64,000 nt of DNA from Occultella aeris. GTDB lineage: Bacteria > Actinomycetota > Actinomycetes > Actinomycetales > Beutenbergiaceae. The stretch is from positions 38,011-102,010 of the forward strand of contig NZ_CACRYJ010000032.1 of assembly GCF_902703175.1 (NCBI RefSeq), written 5' to 3'. Under the pieces are notes generated by a model. The model made no database searches, was not told where the DNA came from, and saw only the letters and a list, made by a program, of their open reading frames with translations. Position 1 is the stretch's first letter; the number at the start of each line of letters is the position of its first letter. Both the position numbers and the translations under genes were made by a program. Of this stretch, positions 33,181-42,881 are shown in pieces.

Positions 33181-33963
33181 CTAGCCGACGAGGCTCGCGA
33201 TCGGTCCCCGGACCTCCTCGAACACCTCCGCCGAGGCGGCGCCGATGAGCCAGGGGATGCCGACCCGGCGGGGCGCGTAGGCAGAGCCGTCGAGCCGCCC
33301 GGTGAAGCCCCCGGCCTCGGCCACCAGCAGCGCACCGGGCGCGTGGTCCCACGGCCAGTCGTTGCGGAAGCCGACGTAGTCCACCTCGCCGAGGGCGAGG
33401 TTCGCGTAGTCCACGCCGGCACACATCCAGGAGTCGCCGATCTGCAGCGGCGCCGGTGCCCGGCTGCGCAGGGGTTCGCTCGAGGTCACGCCGCGCAGTT
33501 CGGCGCCGTCGGCCGGGGCACTCCGCTGGATCCGGGTCCCGTTGAGGTACGCACCCGCATCGGCCTCGGCCACGAACGCCTCCTCGCGTTCGGGCACCCA
33601 GATCCAGGAACGCACCGGCTTCCCGCCCCGCAGCTCGGCCACCATCACCGCGTGGTCCGGGGATCCGTTGACGAAGTTCTTCGTGCCGTCCACCGGGTCG
33701 ATGGTGAAGGAGTGCTCCGCCGTGGCGAAAGCCTGCAGCAGCGTCTTGTCCGCGGAGGTCGCCTCCTCGCCGAGGATGAGGGCGTCCGGGTATGCCGCCT
33801 GCAACGCCTCGGCGATGACGATCTCGCTCTCGCGGTCCGCCACGGTCACCAGGTCCCCGGGGGCCTTCTCGAACACCTGCCCCTCGGCGAGCGCGCGGAA
33901 TCGCGGGGTGATGACGGTCGCGGCCGTCTCCTTCAGCAGGTCGAGGACGGCGTCGGTATCCAT
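33181..33963 (-). CDS. Inositol monophosphatase family phosphatase
   Basis: 260 residues. Metal-site motifs of the IMPase fold: GEEATS (Glu), DPVDGTKNFVNGSP (about residue 83) and WPWDHAPGALLVAEAGG (second Asp near residue 208). The family includes inositol-1-phosphatase, histidinol-phosphatase (HisN) and PAP phosphatase; the actinobacterial HisN type is a strong alternative given this motif set. The ATG at 33963 is chosen; a TTG nine bases upstream is possible because GGAGGG sits too close to the ATG. It appears monocistronic. Confidence 0.85.
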   Translation of the reverse strand: MDTDAVLDLLKETAATVITPRFRALAEGQVFEKAPGDLVTVADRESEIVIAEALQAAYPDALILGEEATSADKTLLQAFATAEHSFTIDPVDGTKNFVNGSPDHAVMVAELRGGKPVRSWIWVPEREEAFVAEADAGAYLNGTRIQRSAPADGAELRGVTSSEPLRSRAPAPLQIGDSWMCAGVDYANLALGEVDYVGFRNDWPWDHAPGALLVAEAGGFTGRLDGSAYAPRRVGIPWLIGAASAEVFEEVRGPIASLVG

Positions 33964-34009
33964 GCCCTCCAACCTGTCAGAGTCTCACCGTCGGCTGCGA
34001 CGGCGTCTC

Positions 34010-34038
34010 ACGGCCGGTGCCGAGCCGTCACCGGCCGT
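34010..34038 (-). terminator. Hairpin terminator after moaA
   Basis: Perfect 10-bp arms (ACGGCCGGTG, 34010-34019, and 34029-34038) with a 9-base loop, about 75 bp past the moaA stop. Confidence 0.55.
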
Positions 34039-34115
34039 TCACCGGGCGACGTGAGGTGTCGCGGGCACGGGCCTCGCCGCCGGGACGATTCGGCCCGGTC
34101 GGTCGGACCTACGGG

Positions 34116-35132
34116 TCAGCCCCCGATGGCGCTCATCGGACGGTCCGGCTGGAGGAAGCCCGGGTCGTCGATGCCGTGACCGGGCAGCTTGCCCGCGATG
34201 CAGGTGTGCATGAGCGCCGCGATGTCGTCGTCGGTGCCGCCGCCGCGCAGGACGGCGAGCAGGTCGGACTCCTCGCGGGCGAACAGACAGTTGCGCAACT
34301 GTCCGTCCGCCGTCAGCCGGACCCGGTCGCAGGCCCCGCAGAACGGGAGCGTCACAGAACGGATCACCCCCACGGTGGTGGGGCCGCCGTCGATCAGGAA
34401 CCGCTCGGCGGGCGAGGTGCCGCGGTCGCCGAACTCGGTGAGGTCGAAGACCTGCTCCAGCTCGGCGAGGATCTCCTCGCCGGTGACCATCGCGGCCCGG
34501 CTCCAGGTGTGGCCGGCGTCCAGTGGCATCTGCTCGATGAATCGCATCTCGGCGCCCTTGTCCCTGGCGAAGGCGACCAGGTCCACGAGCTCGTCGTCGT
34601 TCACGCCCCGCATCGCGACGGCGTTGATCTTCACGGGCGCGAGGCCCGCGGCGATCGCGGCGTCGATGCCGGCGAGCACCTCGGGGAGCTTGTCCCGGCG
34701 GGTGAGGTCATGGAACCGGTCGCGGCGCAGCGTGTCGAGGCTGACGTTCACGCGGGTCAGGCCGGCCTCGACCAGCGGCTCGGCGAGTTGCGGCAGCCGG
34801 ATCCCGTTCGTGGTCATGGACAGCTCGAGCGGGCCGTCCTCGCCGATGATCGCGGACATCCGCGCGACCACGTCCACCGCGTCCGGGCGCAGCAGCGGTT
34901 CCCCGCCGGTGAGCCGTACCTCGACGATGCCGAGTGCGGCCGCGACCTCGGCGACCCGCACGAGTTCGTCGGTGGTGAGGATGTTCTCCTTGTGCAGCCA
35001 CGGCACGCCCTCGGCCGGCATGCAGTAGGTGCAGCGCAGGTTGCACTTGTCCGTGAGGGAGATCCGCAGGTCGCGGTGCACCCGCCCGTACCGGTCGACG
35101 ATCGGGCGGGCCAGGTCCGGCGAGACGCTCAT
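34116..35132 (-). CDS. moaA: GTP 3',8-cyclase
   Basis: 338 residues. Radical-SAM cluster CNLRCTYC (Cys30, Cys34, Cys37), RLTGGEPLLRPD for SAM binding, and the C-terminal 4Fe-4S ligands in CGACDRVRLTADGQLRNC. The protein ends in Gly-Gly (SAIGG), as MoaA needs. It performs the first step of Moco synthesis with MoaC. The frame is open further upstream, but the ATG at 35132 overlaps the moaE stop as ATGA and is the coupled start. It is the last gene of a moaB-moaE-moaA operon on this strand. Confidence 0.95.
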   Translation of the reverse strand: MSVSPDLARPIVDRYGRVHRDLRISLTDKCNLRCTYCMPAEGVPWLHKENILTTDELVRVAEVAAALGIVEVRLTGGEPLLRPDAVDVVARMSAIIGEDGPLELSMTTNGIRLPQLAEPLVEAGLTRVNVSLDTLRRDRFHDLTRRDKLPEVLAGIDAAIAAGLAPVKINAVAMRGVNDDELVDLVAFARDKGAEMRFIEQMPLDAGHTWSRAAMVTGEEILAELEQVFDLTEFGDRGTSPAERFLIDGGPTTVGVIRSVTLPFCGACDRVRLTADGQLRNCLFAREESDLLAVLRGGGTDDDIAALMHTCIAGKLPGHGIDDPGFLQPDRPMSAIGG

Positions 35133-35554
35133 GCCGATCCCACCCAGGTGTGGCTGCCGTCCGCGAGGTTCTGCTTCTTCCACATCGGCAGCTCCGCCTT
35201 GACGACCTCGACGAGGTCACGGCACGCGTCGAAGGCCGCGGCCCGGTGGGCGCTGCCGGCGCACGCGACGATGGCGAGTCCCCCGACGGCGACCTCCCCG
35301 GTGCGGTGGCTCACCGCGAGTGCGACGTCCGGGTGCACCGCGGCGACCCGCTCGGCGATCTCGGCGAGCACCCGCGGGGCGTCCGGGTGCGCGCTGTACT
35401 CCAGCCCGGTCACGGTGCCGGTCGCGTCGGGGCTGTGGTCGCGCACCGTGCCCAGGAAGCTGGCGACGGCGCCGGTGCCCGAGTCGGAGACGGCGGCCAC
35501 GTGTGCGGCCACATCGAGCGATTCGGCGGAGATCGCGGTCAGGCGCACGCTCAT
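35129..35554 (-). CDS. moaE: Molybdopterin synthase catalytic subunit
   Basis: 141 residues. SGTGAVASFLGTVRDHSPD near residue 25, ALAVSHRTGEVAVGGLAIVACAGSAHR and the active-site lysine region VKAELPMWKKQ near the C-terminus are standard MoaE signatures. It makes the dithiolene with sulfur from MoaD. Four-base overlaps with moaB upstream and moaA downstream couple the three genes. Confidence 0.95.
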   Translation of the reverse strand: MSVRLTAISAESLDVAAHVAAVSDSGTGAVASFLGTVRDHSPDATGTVTGLEYSAHPDAPRVLAEIAERVAAVHPDVALAVSHRTGEVAVGGLAIVACAGSAHRAAAFDACRDLVEVVKAELPMWKKQNLADGSHTWVGSA

Positions 35555-36036
35555 CCGTGGTCACCGCCGTCCAGCTGGCTCAGCACGTGGGACACGAGCG
35601 GCAGCACCACGGCCACCGCGGAGGCGGCCCCACCCGGGGAACCGGGGGCGTTGACCACGAACGCCCGGCCGGAGGTGCCGGCCAGTCCGCGGCTCAGGAT
35701 CGCCGTCGGCACTGTGGCCGCGTCGCGGCGGCGCAGTTCCTCACCGATCCCGGGCAGTTCGGTGTCGAGGACCCGAGCCGTCCCCTCGGGGGTGCGGTCC
35801 CGCGGCGAGATGCCGGTACCGCCGCTGGTCAGTACGAACCGGGCACCGCCGTCGACGGCGTCCCGCAGGGCCGCCTCGACGGCGTCGGCGCCGTCCGGGA
35901 CCACCTGGACCGGACCGACGTCGTACCCGGCCTCGGCGAGCAGGCCGGCGGCGCGGGCGCCGGAGACGTCCTCGCGCTCTCCGGCCGCGCACCGGTCCGA
36001 GACCGTGATCACAACCGTCCGAATACCGTTCTGCAT
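35551..36036 (-). CDS. moaB: Molybdenum cofactor biosynthesis protein, MoaB/MogA type
   Basis: 161 residues. TVVITVSDRCAAGEREDVSG at the N-terminus, LTSGGTGISPRDRTPEGTARVLD in the middle and a substrate-loop AFVVNAPGSPGGAA are typical of MoaB/MogA. The family adenylates molybdopterin before MoeA inserts molybdate (MogA), whereas E. coli MoaB lacks this activity; in actinobacteria MoaB-like proteins generally replace MogA. It heads the moaBEA operon. Confidence 0.93.
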   Translation of the reverse strand: MQNGIRTVVITVSDRCAAGEREDVSGARAAGLLAEAGYDVGPVQVVPDGADAVEAALRDAVDGGARFVLTSGGTGISPRDRTPEGTARVLDTELPGIGEELRRRDAATVPTAILSRGLAGTSGRAFVVNAPGSPGGAASAVAVVLPLVSHVLSQLDGGDHG

Positions 36037-36152
36037 CCAGCCAGCCTACGTCCTGGGAGCGAGGACACGGTGCGGTCGCGCTCGTGCGGCCGGGGCGCCG
36101 GACCCGGGCTACGATCGCCTCGTCAGTTCAGTCGTTGAGAGAATGTGAATCG

Positions 36153-37178
36153 ATGGGCGTCATCGACGCACCACAGTGGGTCCTGTCCGCATGGCGCAGG
36201 AGTCTGGAGGCGGTGGGTGCCACCGCCGACCGCGAGGCCATCGAAGCCCGCGGGGAAGCACTCATCGGCCGATGGTCCGAGCCGGATCGGATCCACCACA
36301 ACATGAAGCGGCTCATCGGGGTGCTGGCCCGGGTGGACGAACTCGCCCCGGAGACCCACCACCCGGACATCGTGCGCATCGCCGCCTGGTACCACGGCGC
36401 CGTCTTCAACGCGGCCGCCCGCGAGGCCTACGCCCACCGGGGTGGGGTGGACGAGGCGGCCTCCGCCGCCCTCGCGCGCACCGAGCTCACCGAGCTCGGG
36501 GTCCCGGAGAAGGTCGTCAACCGGATCGCGGAACTGATCTCCGTGCTGGCCCGCCACGCCGCCCCGGCCACGGACATCGACGCCCAGGCCCTGTGCGATG
36601 CCGACCTCGGTGGCCTCGCGTCCGAGCCGCAGAAGTACGAGGCGTACCGGCGCGAGGTGCGCGAGGAGTACCGTCACATCCCGCAGCGGGACTACGTCGA
36701 GGCCCGGCTGAGGATCGTGACGAAGCTGCTCGGCCGGACCCATCTGTTCCGGTCCCCGCTCGGGCGGGACTGGGAGGACGCGGCCCGGGAGAACCTGAAC
36801 GCCGAGCTGGCGCGCCTCACCAGCGAACTGGCCACCCTGCCTCCGCGCGCGGAGGATGAGCCGGATCCGAGCCGGGCGGACGTGGCACGTTCGGGGTCCG
36901 ATCCGGACGCGGACGACGCCGGGTTCGGACTCTCCGACCAGGCGCCGGAGCCGCGGGACTCCGAGCGGGCGACCCGCACGGCGGTGCCGGACGTGGACCT
37001 GCCGCCGGAGCGTGCGCCCGCCTCCGACCGGTCCCGCGGCACGGAGGGTACGTGGCCGAACCGGCCGCCGTCGATGCGTTCCGCAGACGCGGAGCCGGAG
37101 GAGGACGAGGCGCAGCACGAGACCTCGCTGAGCCGGCCCCCACGGATGCCGGCCCGACAGCGCCCAACCTCGGACTGA
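36153..37178 (+). CDS. HD-superfamily protein with degenerate HD motif and disordered tail
   Basis: 341 residues. The first 225 align with the predicted HD phosphohydrolase family COG4339: RIHHNMKRL (metal His), AAWYHGAVF, LCDADL (third Asp) and VREEYRHIP. The doublet His-Asp is His-Gly (codons CAC GGC), so one metal ligand is missing. The C-terminal 115 residues are acidic/basic low-complexity (DPSRADVARSGSDPDADD). The paralogue at 37671-38543 keeps WFHDAVY. The gene lies divergent from moaB and is followed by a hairpin. Loss of the Asp implies altered or lost catalysis, perhaps a nucleotide-binding regulator; this is inference. ATG at 36153 is preferred over longer frames. Confidence 0.78.
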   Translation: MGVIDAPQWVLSAWRRSLEAVGATADREAIEARGEALIGRWSEPDRIHHNMKRLIGVLARVDELAPETHHPDIVRIAAWYHGAVFNAAAREAYAHRGGVDEAASAALARTELTELGVPEKVVNRIAELISVLARHAAPATDIDAQALCDADLGGLASEPQKYEAYRREVREEYRHIPQRDYVEARLRIVTKLLGRTHLFRSPLGRDWEDAARENLNAELARLTSELATLPPRAEDEPDPSRADVARSGSDPDADDAGFGLSDQAPEPRDSERATRTAVPDVDLPPERAPASDRSRGTEGTWPNRPPSMRSADAEPEEDEAQHETSLSRPPRMPARQRPTSD

Positions 37179-37202
37179 GCGGGCGTCCACAGCGAGCCCG
37201 CT

Positions 37203-37228
37203 GGTGCCGCTGCCCGCACAGCGGCACC
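37203..37228 (+). terminator. Hairpin terminator after the HD-like gene
   Basis: Perfect 10-bp arms, GGTGCCGCTG (37203-37212) and its complement at 37219-37228, with a 6-base loop, 24 bp after the stop. Confidence 0.6.
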
Positions 37229-37275
37229 GCGGCCAACGCCGTGTCGGCTCGGTTGCTCCTAGCGTCGATCCTCAG

Positions 37276-37296
37276 GACCGCACACCTCGTGCGGTC
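37276..37296 (+). promoter_or_regulatory. Hairpin/palindrome in the WXG100 leader
   Basis: GACCGCAC-ACCTC-GTGCGGTC, perfect 8-bp arms, ending 20 bp before the WXG100 start and just upstream of its GAGGAGA ribosome site. Either an operator or an mRNA leader structure. Confidence 0.4.
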
Positions 37297-37316
37297 ATGA
37301 GATCGAGGAGACAGAC

Positions 37317-37607
37317 ATGACCCGATTCGAGGTCGATGCGGCCGAGGTGGCCAGGGCCGGTGCGGCGGCGCGCAGTTCGGCGACGATCATCAACACGGAG
37401 GTCAGTAACATGATGCGGCACCTCACCGCCCTGCAGTCGTCGTGGCGCGGCGGCGCGTCCACCGCGTTCGGCGCGCTGATCGTGGAGTGGCGGGCCACGC
37501 AGCAGCAGGTGGAGGCGAACCTCGAGCAGATCTCGCTGGCGCTGGATGCCAGTGCGCGCCAGTACGAGGACACCGAGTTCAACGCGACGCGGATGTTCTC
37601 CCGGTAG
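37317..37607 (+). CDS. WXG100 (ESAT-6-like) protein
   Basis: 96 residues, two helices with the turn SSWRGGAST (W-x-G) near residue 43, and C-terminal SARQYEDTEFNATRMF with a YxxxE/D-type secretion motif (Y82 EDTE). WXG100 proteins form hairpin dimers and are exported by ESX/type VII machinery. GAGGAGA precedes the ATG. No EccC ATPase, partner WXG100 gene or LXG toxin is in the window, so it is an orphan here. It sits between two HD-family genes. Confidence 0.9.
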   Translation: MTRFEVDAAEVARAGAAARSSATIINTEVSNMMRHLTALQSSWRGGASTAFGALIVEWRATQQQVEANLEQISLALDASARQYEDTEFNATRMFSR

Positions 37608-37670
37608 CACCGCCGGCGCCCGCCGCGGCGACGTGGCGGGCGCGGGCATCCGGCGCCCTACCCTGGAGCG

Positions 37671-38543
37671 GTGGCAGTCCTGATCGATCCGCCGATGTGG
37701 CCGGCGCACGGCACGTTGTTCTCGCACCTGGTCTCGGACGAGTCCCTGGCCGAGTTGCACGAGTTCGCGCGGCGGGCCGGGCTGCCCGAACGCGCCTTCG
37801 ACCGCGACCACTACGACGTGCCCGCCCGTCGGCACACCGAACTCGTGGCGCAGGGGGCCCGGCCGGTCACCGGCGGTGACCTCATCCGTGGCCTACGTGC
37901 GAGCGGCCTGCGGGTGCGGGCCCGGGACCGACGCGAGCACCTCGACGTGGCGCTGACCCTGCGATGGCGCCTGCTCCTGCCGGGCAACGAGGCACTCGGC
38001 GCGGAACTTCTGAAGCGGTGGGGCGAGCCGCACCGGCACTACCACGACGGCACGCACCTGCTCGCCGTGCTGGAGGCTGCCGACGCGTTGTCCGAACCCG
38101 ACCCGGCACCGACGACGGTGCTGCTCGCGGCCTGGTTCCACGACGCCGTCTACGCCGGGGTCGCGGGCCGGGACGAGCAGGACTCCGCCGGCCTGGCCCG
38201 GGACCGGCTCACCGGGTCCGGGGTCGCTGCCGCGGATGTCGACGAGGTCGTTCGGCTGGTGCTGCTGACCGCCTCGCACGCGCCGGAGCCGGGCGACACC
38301 GCGGGCGCGCTGCTCTGCGACGCGGACCTGTCCGTCCTCGGCCGCGAGCCGGCCGGCTACGCCCGCTACCTGGCCGCGGTGCGGGCGGACTACGCCCACG
38401 TCAGTGACACGGACTTCGCCAACGGACGGGCCGCCGTCGTCCGCCACCTGCTTACGTTGGACCCGTTGTTCCACACCGAACGCGGCCGGAGGCTGTGGGC
38501 GGAGCAGGCGCGTGCGAACCTGCTGGGCGAACTCCCGGGCTGA
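37671..38543 (+). CDS. DUF4031-HD phosphohydrolase fusion
   Basis: 290 residues from a GTG. Residues 1-85 match DUF4031 (VLIDPPMWPAHGTLFSHLVSDESLAELHEFARRAG, then AFDRDHYDVPARR). Residues 100-290 are a COG4339 HD domain: EPHRHYHDGTHL, AAWFHDAVYAG with the His-Asp doublet, LLCDADLSVLGREPAGYARYL, RADYAHVSDTDF and AEQARANLLGELPG. All expected metal ligands are present, unlike the paralogue at 36153. Substrate unknown; HD proteins usually hydrolyse phosphoesters or nucleotides. Confidence 0.82.
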   Translation: MAVLIDPPMWPAHGTLFSHLVSDESLAELHEFARRAGLPERAFDRDHYDVPARRHTELVAQGARPVTGGDLIRGLRASGLRVRARDRREHLDVALTLRWRLLLPGNEALGAELLKRWGEPHRHYHDGTHLLAVLEAADALSEPDPAPTTVLLAAWFHDAVYAGVAGRDEQDSAGLARDRLTGSGVAAADVDEVVRLVLLTASHAPEPGDTAGALLCDADLSVLGREPAGYARYLAAVRADYAHVSDTDFANGRAAVVRHLLTLDPLFHTERGRRLWAEQARANLLGELPG

Positions 38544-38557
38544 GACGGCCGTGCTCG

Positions 38558-39265
38558 TCAGATCAGGCGGCCGGCAAGGATCGAGCCGAGGTTCGTCACG
38601 CCATGGAACACCTGCGGCGGTGCGAACGCACCCAGCGGCTGCGCCAGCGGTCCGAGCAGATCGCCGCGCTGTCCGAGCGATAGTCGGTAGACCTCACCGC
38701 GCCGGTACCGGCCGAGGTTCGGGTACTGAGCGTCGGCTCCCGGGTGCAGGGAGAACTCCAGGGCCACCACGACCCCGTCCGAGAAGGGGCCACCGCGCGA
38801 CCGGGAGTGTCCGTACTTGACGTCGACCGCGGCCAGGTCGACCCAGCGAACCGCCCATGGGTAGCCCTTCGGGTCCTGGTAGTCCAGACCCATCGGCCCG
38901 ATCTCGAGTGCGCGCGCCCGGAGCACCTTGGGCATCGTCAGCAGCGGCAACAACCCGGCGAGCAGGAAGATCGCCCCGACGGCGATCGGCACGAAACCCT
39001 GGTCCGAGGCGAGCCCTCCGAACACCGCGACGAGCCCGACACCGAGCGTCAGCACGGTACCTGCGACCTGGATCAGGATGCCCTTGGCATTCGGCCTCAG
39101 GTCCACCCGGACCGGCGCCCCCGTGCCGGTCCGGTGTGGCGCCTGCGACTGCCACCCGGAGGATGCCCCCTGCACACTCCCCGACCAGCCGGGCTGATAC
39201 CCCGGTTCCTGACTGCCTGCACCCATGGGACCCGAACCTAGTGCGCGGCCCAGCGTCGCAGCCAT
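38558..39265 (-). CDS. Hypothetical membrane protein with two TM helices
   Basis: 235 residues from an ATG with GGAAGG upstream. The N-terminal 55 residues are Gly/Ser/Gln-rich. Two adjacent hydrophobic segments, IQVAGTVLTLGVGLVAVFGG and FVPIAVGAIFLLAGLLPLLTM, form a hairpin in the membrane, followed by a soluble domain (RALEIGPMGLDYQDPKGYPW, VRWVDLAAVDVKYGH) that resembles bacterial PH-like domains seen next to TM hairpins; I am not certain. The groEL terminator lies just upstream of its start, so it needs its own promoter or relies on read-through. Function unknown. Confidence 0.65.
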   Translation of the reverse strand: MAATLGRALGSGPMGAGSQEPGYQPGWSGSVQGASSGWQSQAPHRTGTGAPVRVDLRPNAKGILIQVAGTVLTLGVGLVAVFGGLASDQGFVPIAVGAIFLLAGLLPLLTMPKVLRARALEIGPMGLDYQDPKGYPWAVRWVDLAAVDVKYGHSRSRGGPFSDGVVVALEFSLHPGADAQYPNLGRYRRGEVYRLSLGQRGDLLGPLAQPLGAFAPPQVFHGVTNLGSILAGRLI

Positions 39266-39293
39266 GGGCAGTCCTTCCCGCCCGAGACGAGGC

Positions 39294-39327
39294 GAAGACC
39301 CCCGGTCCAATCGGACCGGGGGTCTTC
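39294..39327 (-). terminator. Strong hairpin terminator after groEL
   Basis: GAAGACCCCCGGTCC (39294-39308) and GGACCGGGGGTCTTC (39313-39327) form a perfect 15-bp stem with a 4-base loop, 49 bp past the groEL stop. It lies about 28 bp before the next leftward gene's start. Confidence 0.85.
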
Positions 39328-39375
39328 GTGTGATGCGTTCGACCGGCGCAGGGCCGGGCTGCGATCCCTAGGGGA

Positions 39376-41088
<1,713 letters not shown>

Positions 41089-41132
41089 TCATGTCCCGCA
41101 CCGGCGCAGCGCCTCATCTCACTGACCAGGTG

Positions 41133-41159
41133 TTGTCACTCTCAAGGCGAGAGTGCTAA
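41133..41159. promoter_or_regulatory. CIRCE operator, proximal copy
   Basis: TTGTCACTC (41133-41141), 9-bp spacer, GAGTGCTAA (41151-41159). The second arm is perfect and the first matches 7 of 9 against TTAGCACTC-N9-GAGTGCTAA. HrcA binding site about 120 bp before groEL. Confidence 0.9.
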
Positions 41160-41164
41160 CGCCA

Positions 41165-41193
41165 TTATTGGCACTCTCACCCGGAGAGTGCAA
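41165..41193 (-). promoter_or_regulatory. Probable groEL promoter
   Basis: On the minus strand TTGCAC (41188-41193) and CAATAA (41165-41170) are 17 bp apart. The distal CIRCE covers the -35 box and spacer, so HrcA bound there would exclude RNA polymerase. Confidence 0.6.
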
Positions 41194-41194
41194 G
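41168..41194. promoter_or_regulatory. CIRCE operator, distal copy
   Basis: TTGGCACTC (41168-41176), 9-bp spacer, GAGTGCAAG (41186-41194). It matches 8 of 9 and 7 of 9 of the consensus arms and lies 8 bp from the proximal copy. Confidence 0.85.
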
Positions 41195-41331
41195 AAGGGC
41201 CCGACGGCGGAGGCACGGTTTCGCGGTCAGGTGAACCCGGGCGCGTGGTCGCCCCGGGCGACTCGGCGCGGATGGCCGTGACGCCGGTCACAGCGACCGT
41301 CGACCGGAACCGGTCGGCTACCTCAGGAGGC

Positions 41332-42816
41332 TCAGGCCGTCGAGCGCGGCGCCAGCGACGGCGACCGCACCTCGAACCGCCGGGCCAGTGCCCGCCGCGC
41401 CGCGTGGTGCCCGCCCATGCCGTGCACCCCTGGCCCCGGCGGCACCGACGCCGAGCACAGGTACACCCCGGGGATGCCCGCGGCGAACGGGTCCGTGCTG
41501 AGCCGTGGGCGCGCGGCCATGCCCCAGGTGGAGACGGCGCCGGCGGCAATGTCCCCGCCGATGTAGTTCTGGTTGTGCTCGGCCATGTCGGCGGCGGGCA
41601 CGCACCGGGAATCGACGACGACATCCCGGAAGCCCGGCGCGAAACGCTCGATCTGCGCGGTGACGGCCTCCGTGACATCCACGGTGCTGCCCGACGGCAC
41701 GTGGGCGTAGGCCCAGCCGGGTCGCAGCCCGGCGACGACCCGGCCGGGATCGGCCACGCTCGGGTCCGAGAACAGCACCATCGGCGTCGCCGCATGCGCG
41801 CCGTCGGCCACAAGGGACTCGGCGTACGCCATCTCCTCCCGGGTGCCGCCCACGTGCACCGTGCTCGCCGTCCCCACCCGGGGGTCCGCCCACGGCACCG
41901 GGCCGGAGAGCACATAGTCCACCTTCGCGGCGGCGTCGCCGTAACGGAACCGGGCCAGCGCCGCGCGGACCCGCTCCGGCATCCGCTCACCCCAGATCTC
42001 CAGCAGGGTCGCCGGAGTGGTGTCGAAGAGGTAGGCGCGTGCCCGCGGCAGCTCCCGCCAGGTCCGGACCCGGTGGCCGGTCTGGATCCGCCCGCCGTGC
42101 GCCTCGAGATCCGCACGGAGCGCGCCGATGATGGCCCCGGACCCACCGACGGGGATCGGCCAGCCGGCCGCGTGCGCGAGGGTGGCGAGCATGATCGCGG
42201 TGCCGGCACCGGCGAGCGAGGGCTGCGTGCTGATCGAGTGGGCGGCCACTCCGGTGAACAGCGCGGGGGCGACGTCGCCCCGGAACCGGGCCGACCAGGC
42301 TCGCGTGCCCTGCTCGAACAGCCGGGCGGCCGCTCCGACGGCCGCCCGCAGCCCGGTGGGCGTGAGCAGACCGGCCGGCAGGCTCCGGCGGTCGCCGAGC
42401 GCGAGCTCGGTGAGCACGGCCGAGTTCTCGACGAGGGGACCGAACAGGTCGAACCAGGCCGCGCCGTCGGGCCCCAGTTCGGCGGCCGTGCGCCCGAGCG
42501 AGCGGTACGCGATCCCGGCCGGACCGTCGAGCATCGGCTGCGCGTAGGCGGCCTCGGGGACCCGCAGGTCCACGCCGCGGGCGGCGAGGTCGAACTCGGC
42601 GAAGAACGGGCTGGCCAGCGCGAGCGGGTGCACCGCGGAACAGATGTCGTGGACCACACCGGGGGCGAGGCCGAGATCGAGGGTGCGGGCGCCGCCGCCG
42701 ACGGTCTCCTCCGCCTCGAGCACGGTGACCTCGAGACCGGCCCGGGCCAGGGTGACGGCGGCCGCGAGCCCGTTCGGTCCGGAGCCGATCACCACGGCGT
42801 CCGTCTGTGCCCTCAT
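41332..42816 (-). CDS. FAD-dependent oxidoreductase, phytoene-desaturase/CrtI-like
   Basis: 494 residues. Dinucleotide-binding AVVIGSGPNGLAAAVTLARAGLEVTVLEAEETVGG at the N-terminus and the C-terminal FAD signature DPFAAGIPGVYLCSASVPPGPGVHGMGGHHAARRAL. The GGGARTLDLG after the Rossmann motif fits the NAD(P)/FAD-dependent retinol-saturase/CrtI-like group. No carotenoid genes are nearby, so a carotenoid substrate is not implied; relatives include pyridine nucleotide-disulfide-like PYROXD2. ATG 42816 is chosen; further upstream codons have no support. Divergent from the GH15-like gene with 65 bp between. Confidence 0.85.
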   Translation of the reverse strand: MRAQTDAVVIGSGPNGLAAAVTLARAGLEVTVLEAEETVGGGARTLDLGLAPGVVHDICSAVHPLALASPFFAEFDLAARGVDLRVPEAAYAQPMLDGPAGIAYRSLGRTAAELGPDGAAWFDLFGPLVENSAVLTELALGDRRSLPAGLLTPTGLRAAVGAAARLFEQGTRAWSARFRGDVAPALFTGVAAHSISTQPSLAGAGTAIMLATLAHAAGWPIPVGGSGAIIGALRADLEAHGGRIQTGHRVRTWRELPRARAYLFDTTPATLLEIWGERMPERVRAALARFRYGDAAAKVDYVLSGPVPWADPRVGTASTVHVGGTREEMAYAESLVADGAHAATPMVLFSDPSVADPGRVVAGLRPGWAYAHVPSGSTVDVTEAVTAQIERFAPGFRDVVVDSRCVPAADMAEHNQNYIGGDIAAGAVSTWGMAARPRLSTDPFAAGIPGVYLCSASVPPGPGVHGMGGHHAARRALARRFEVRSPSLAPRSTA

Positions 42817-42881
42817 GCTGCCATTGTCGCGCACCCGTGAGCGGGCCCGCGCCGACGCTCCCTGACTTAGGATCGACCGCA

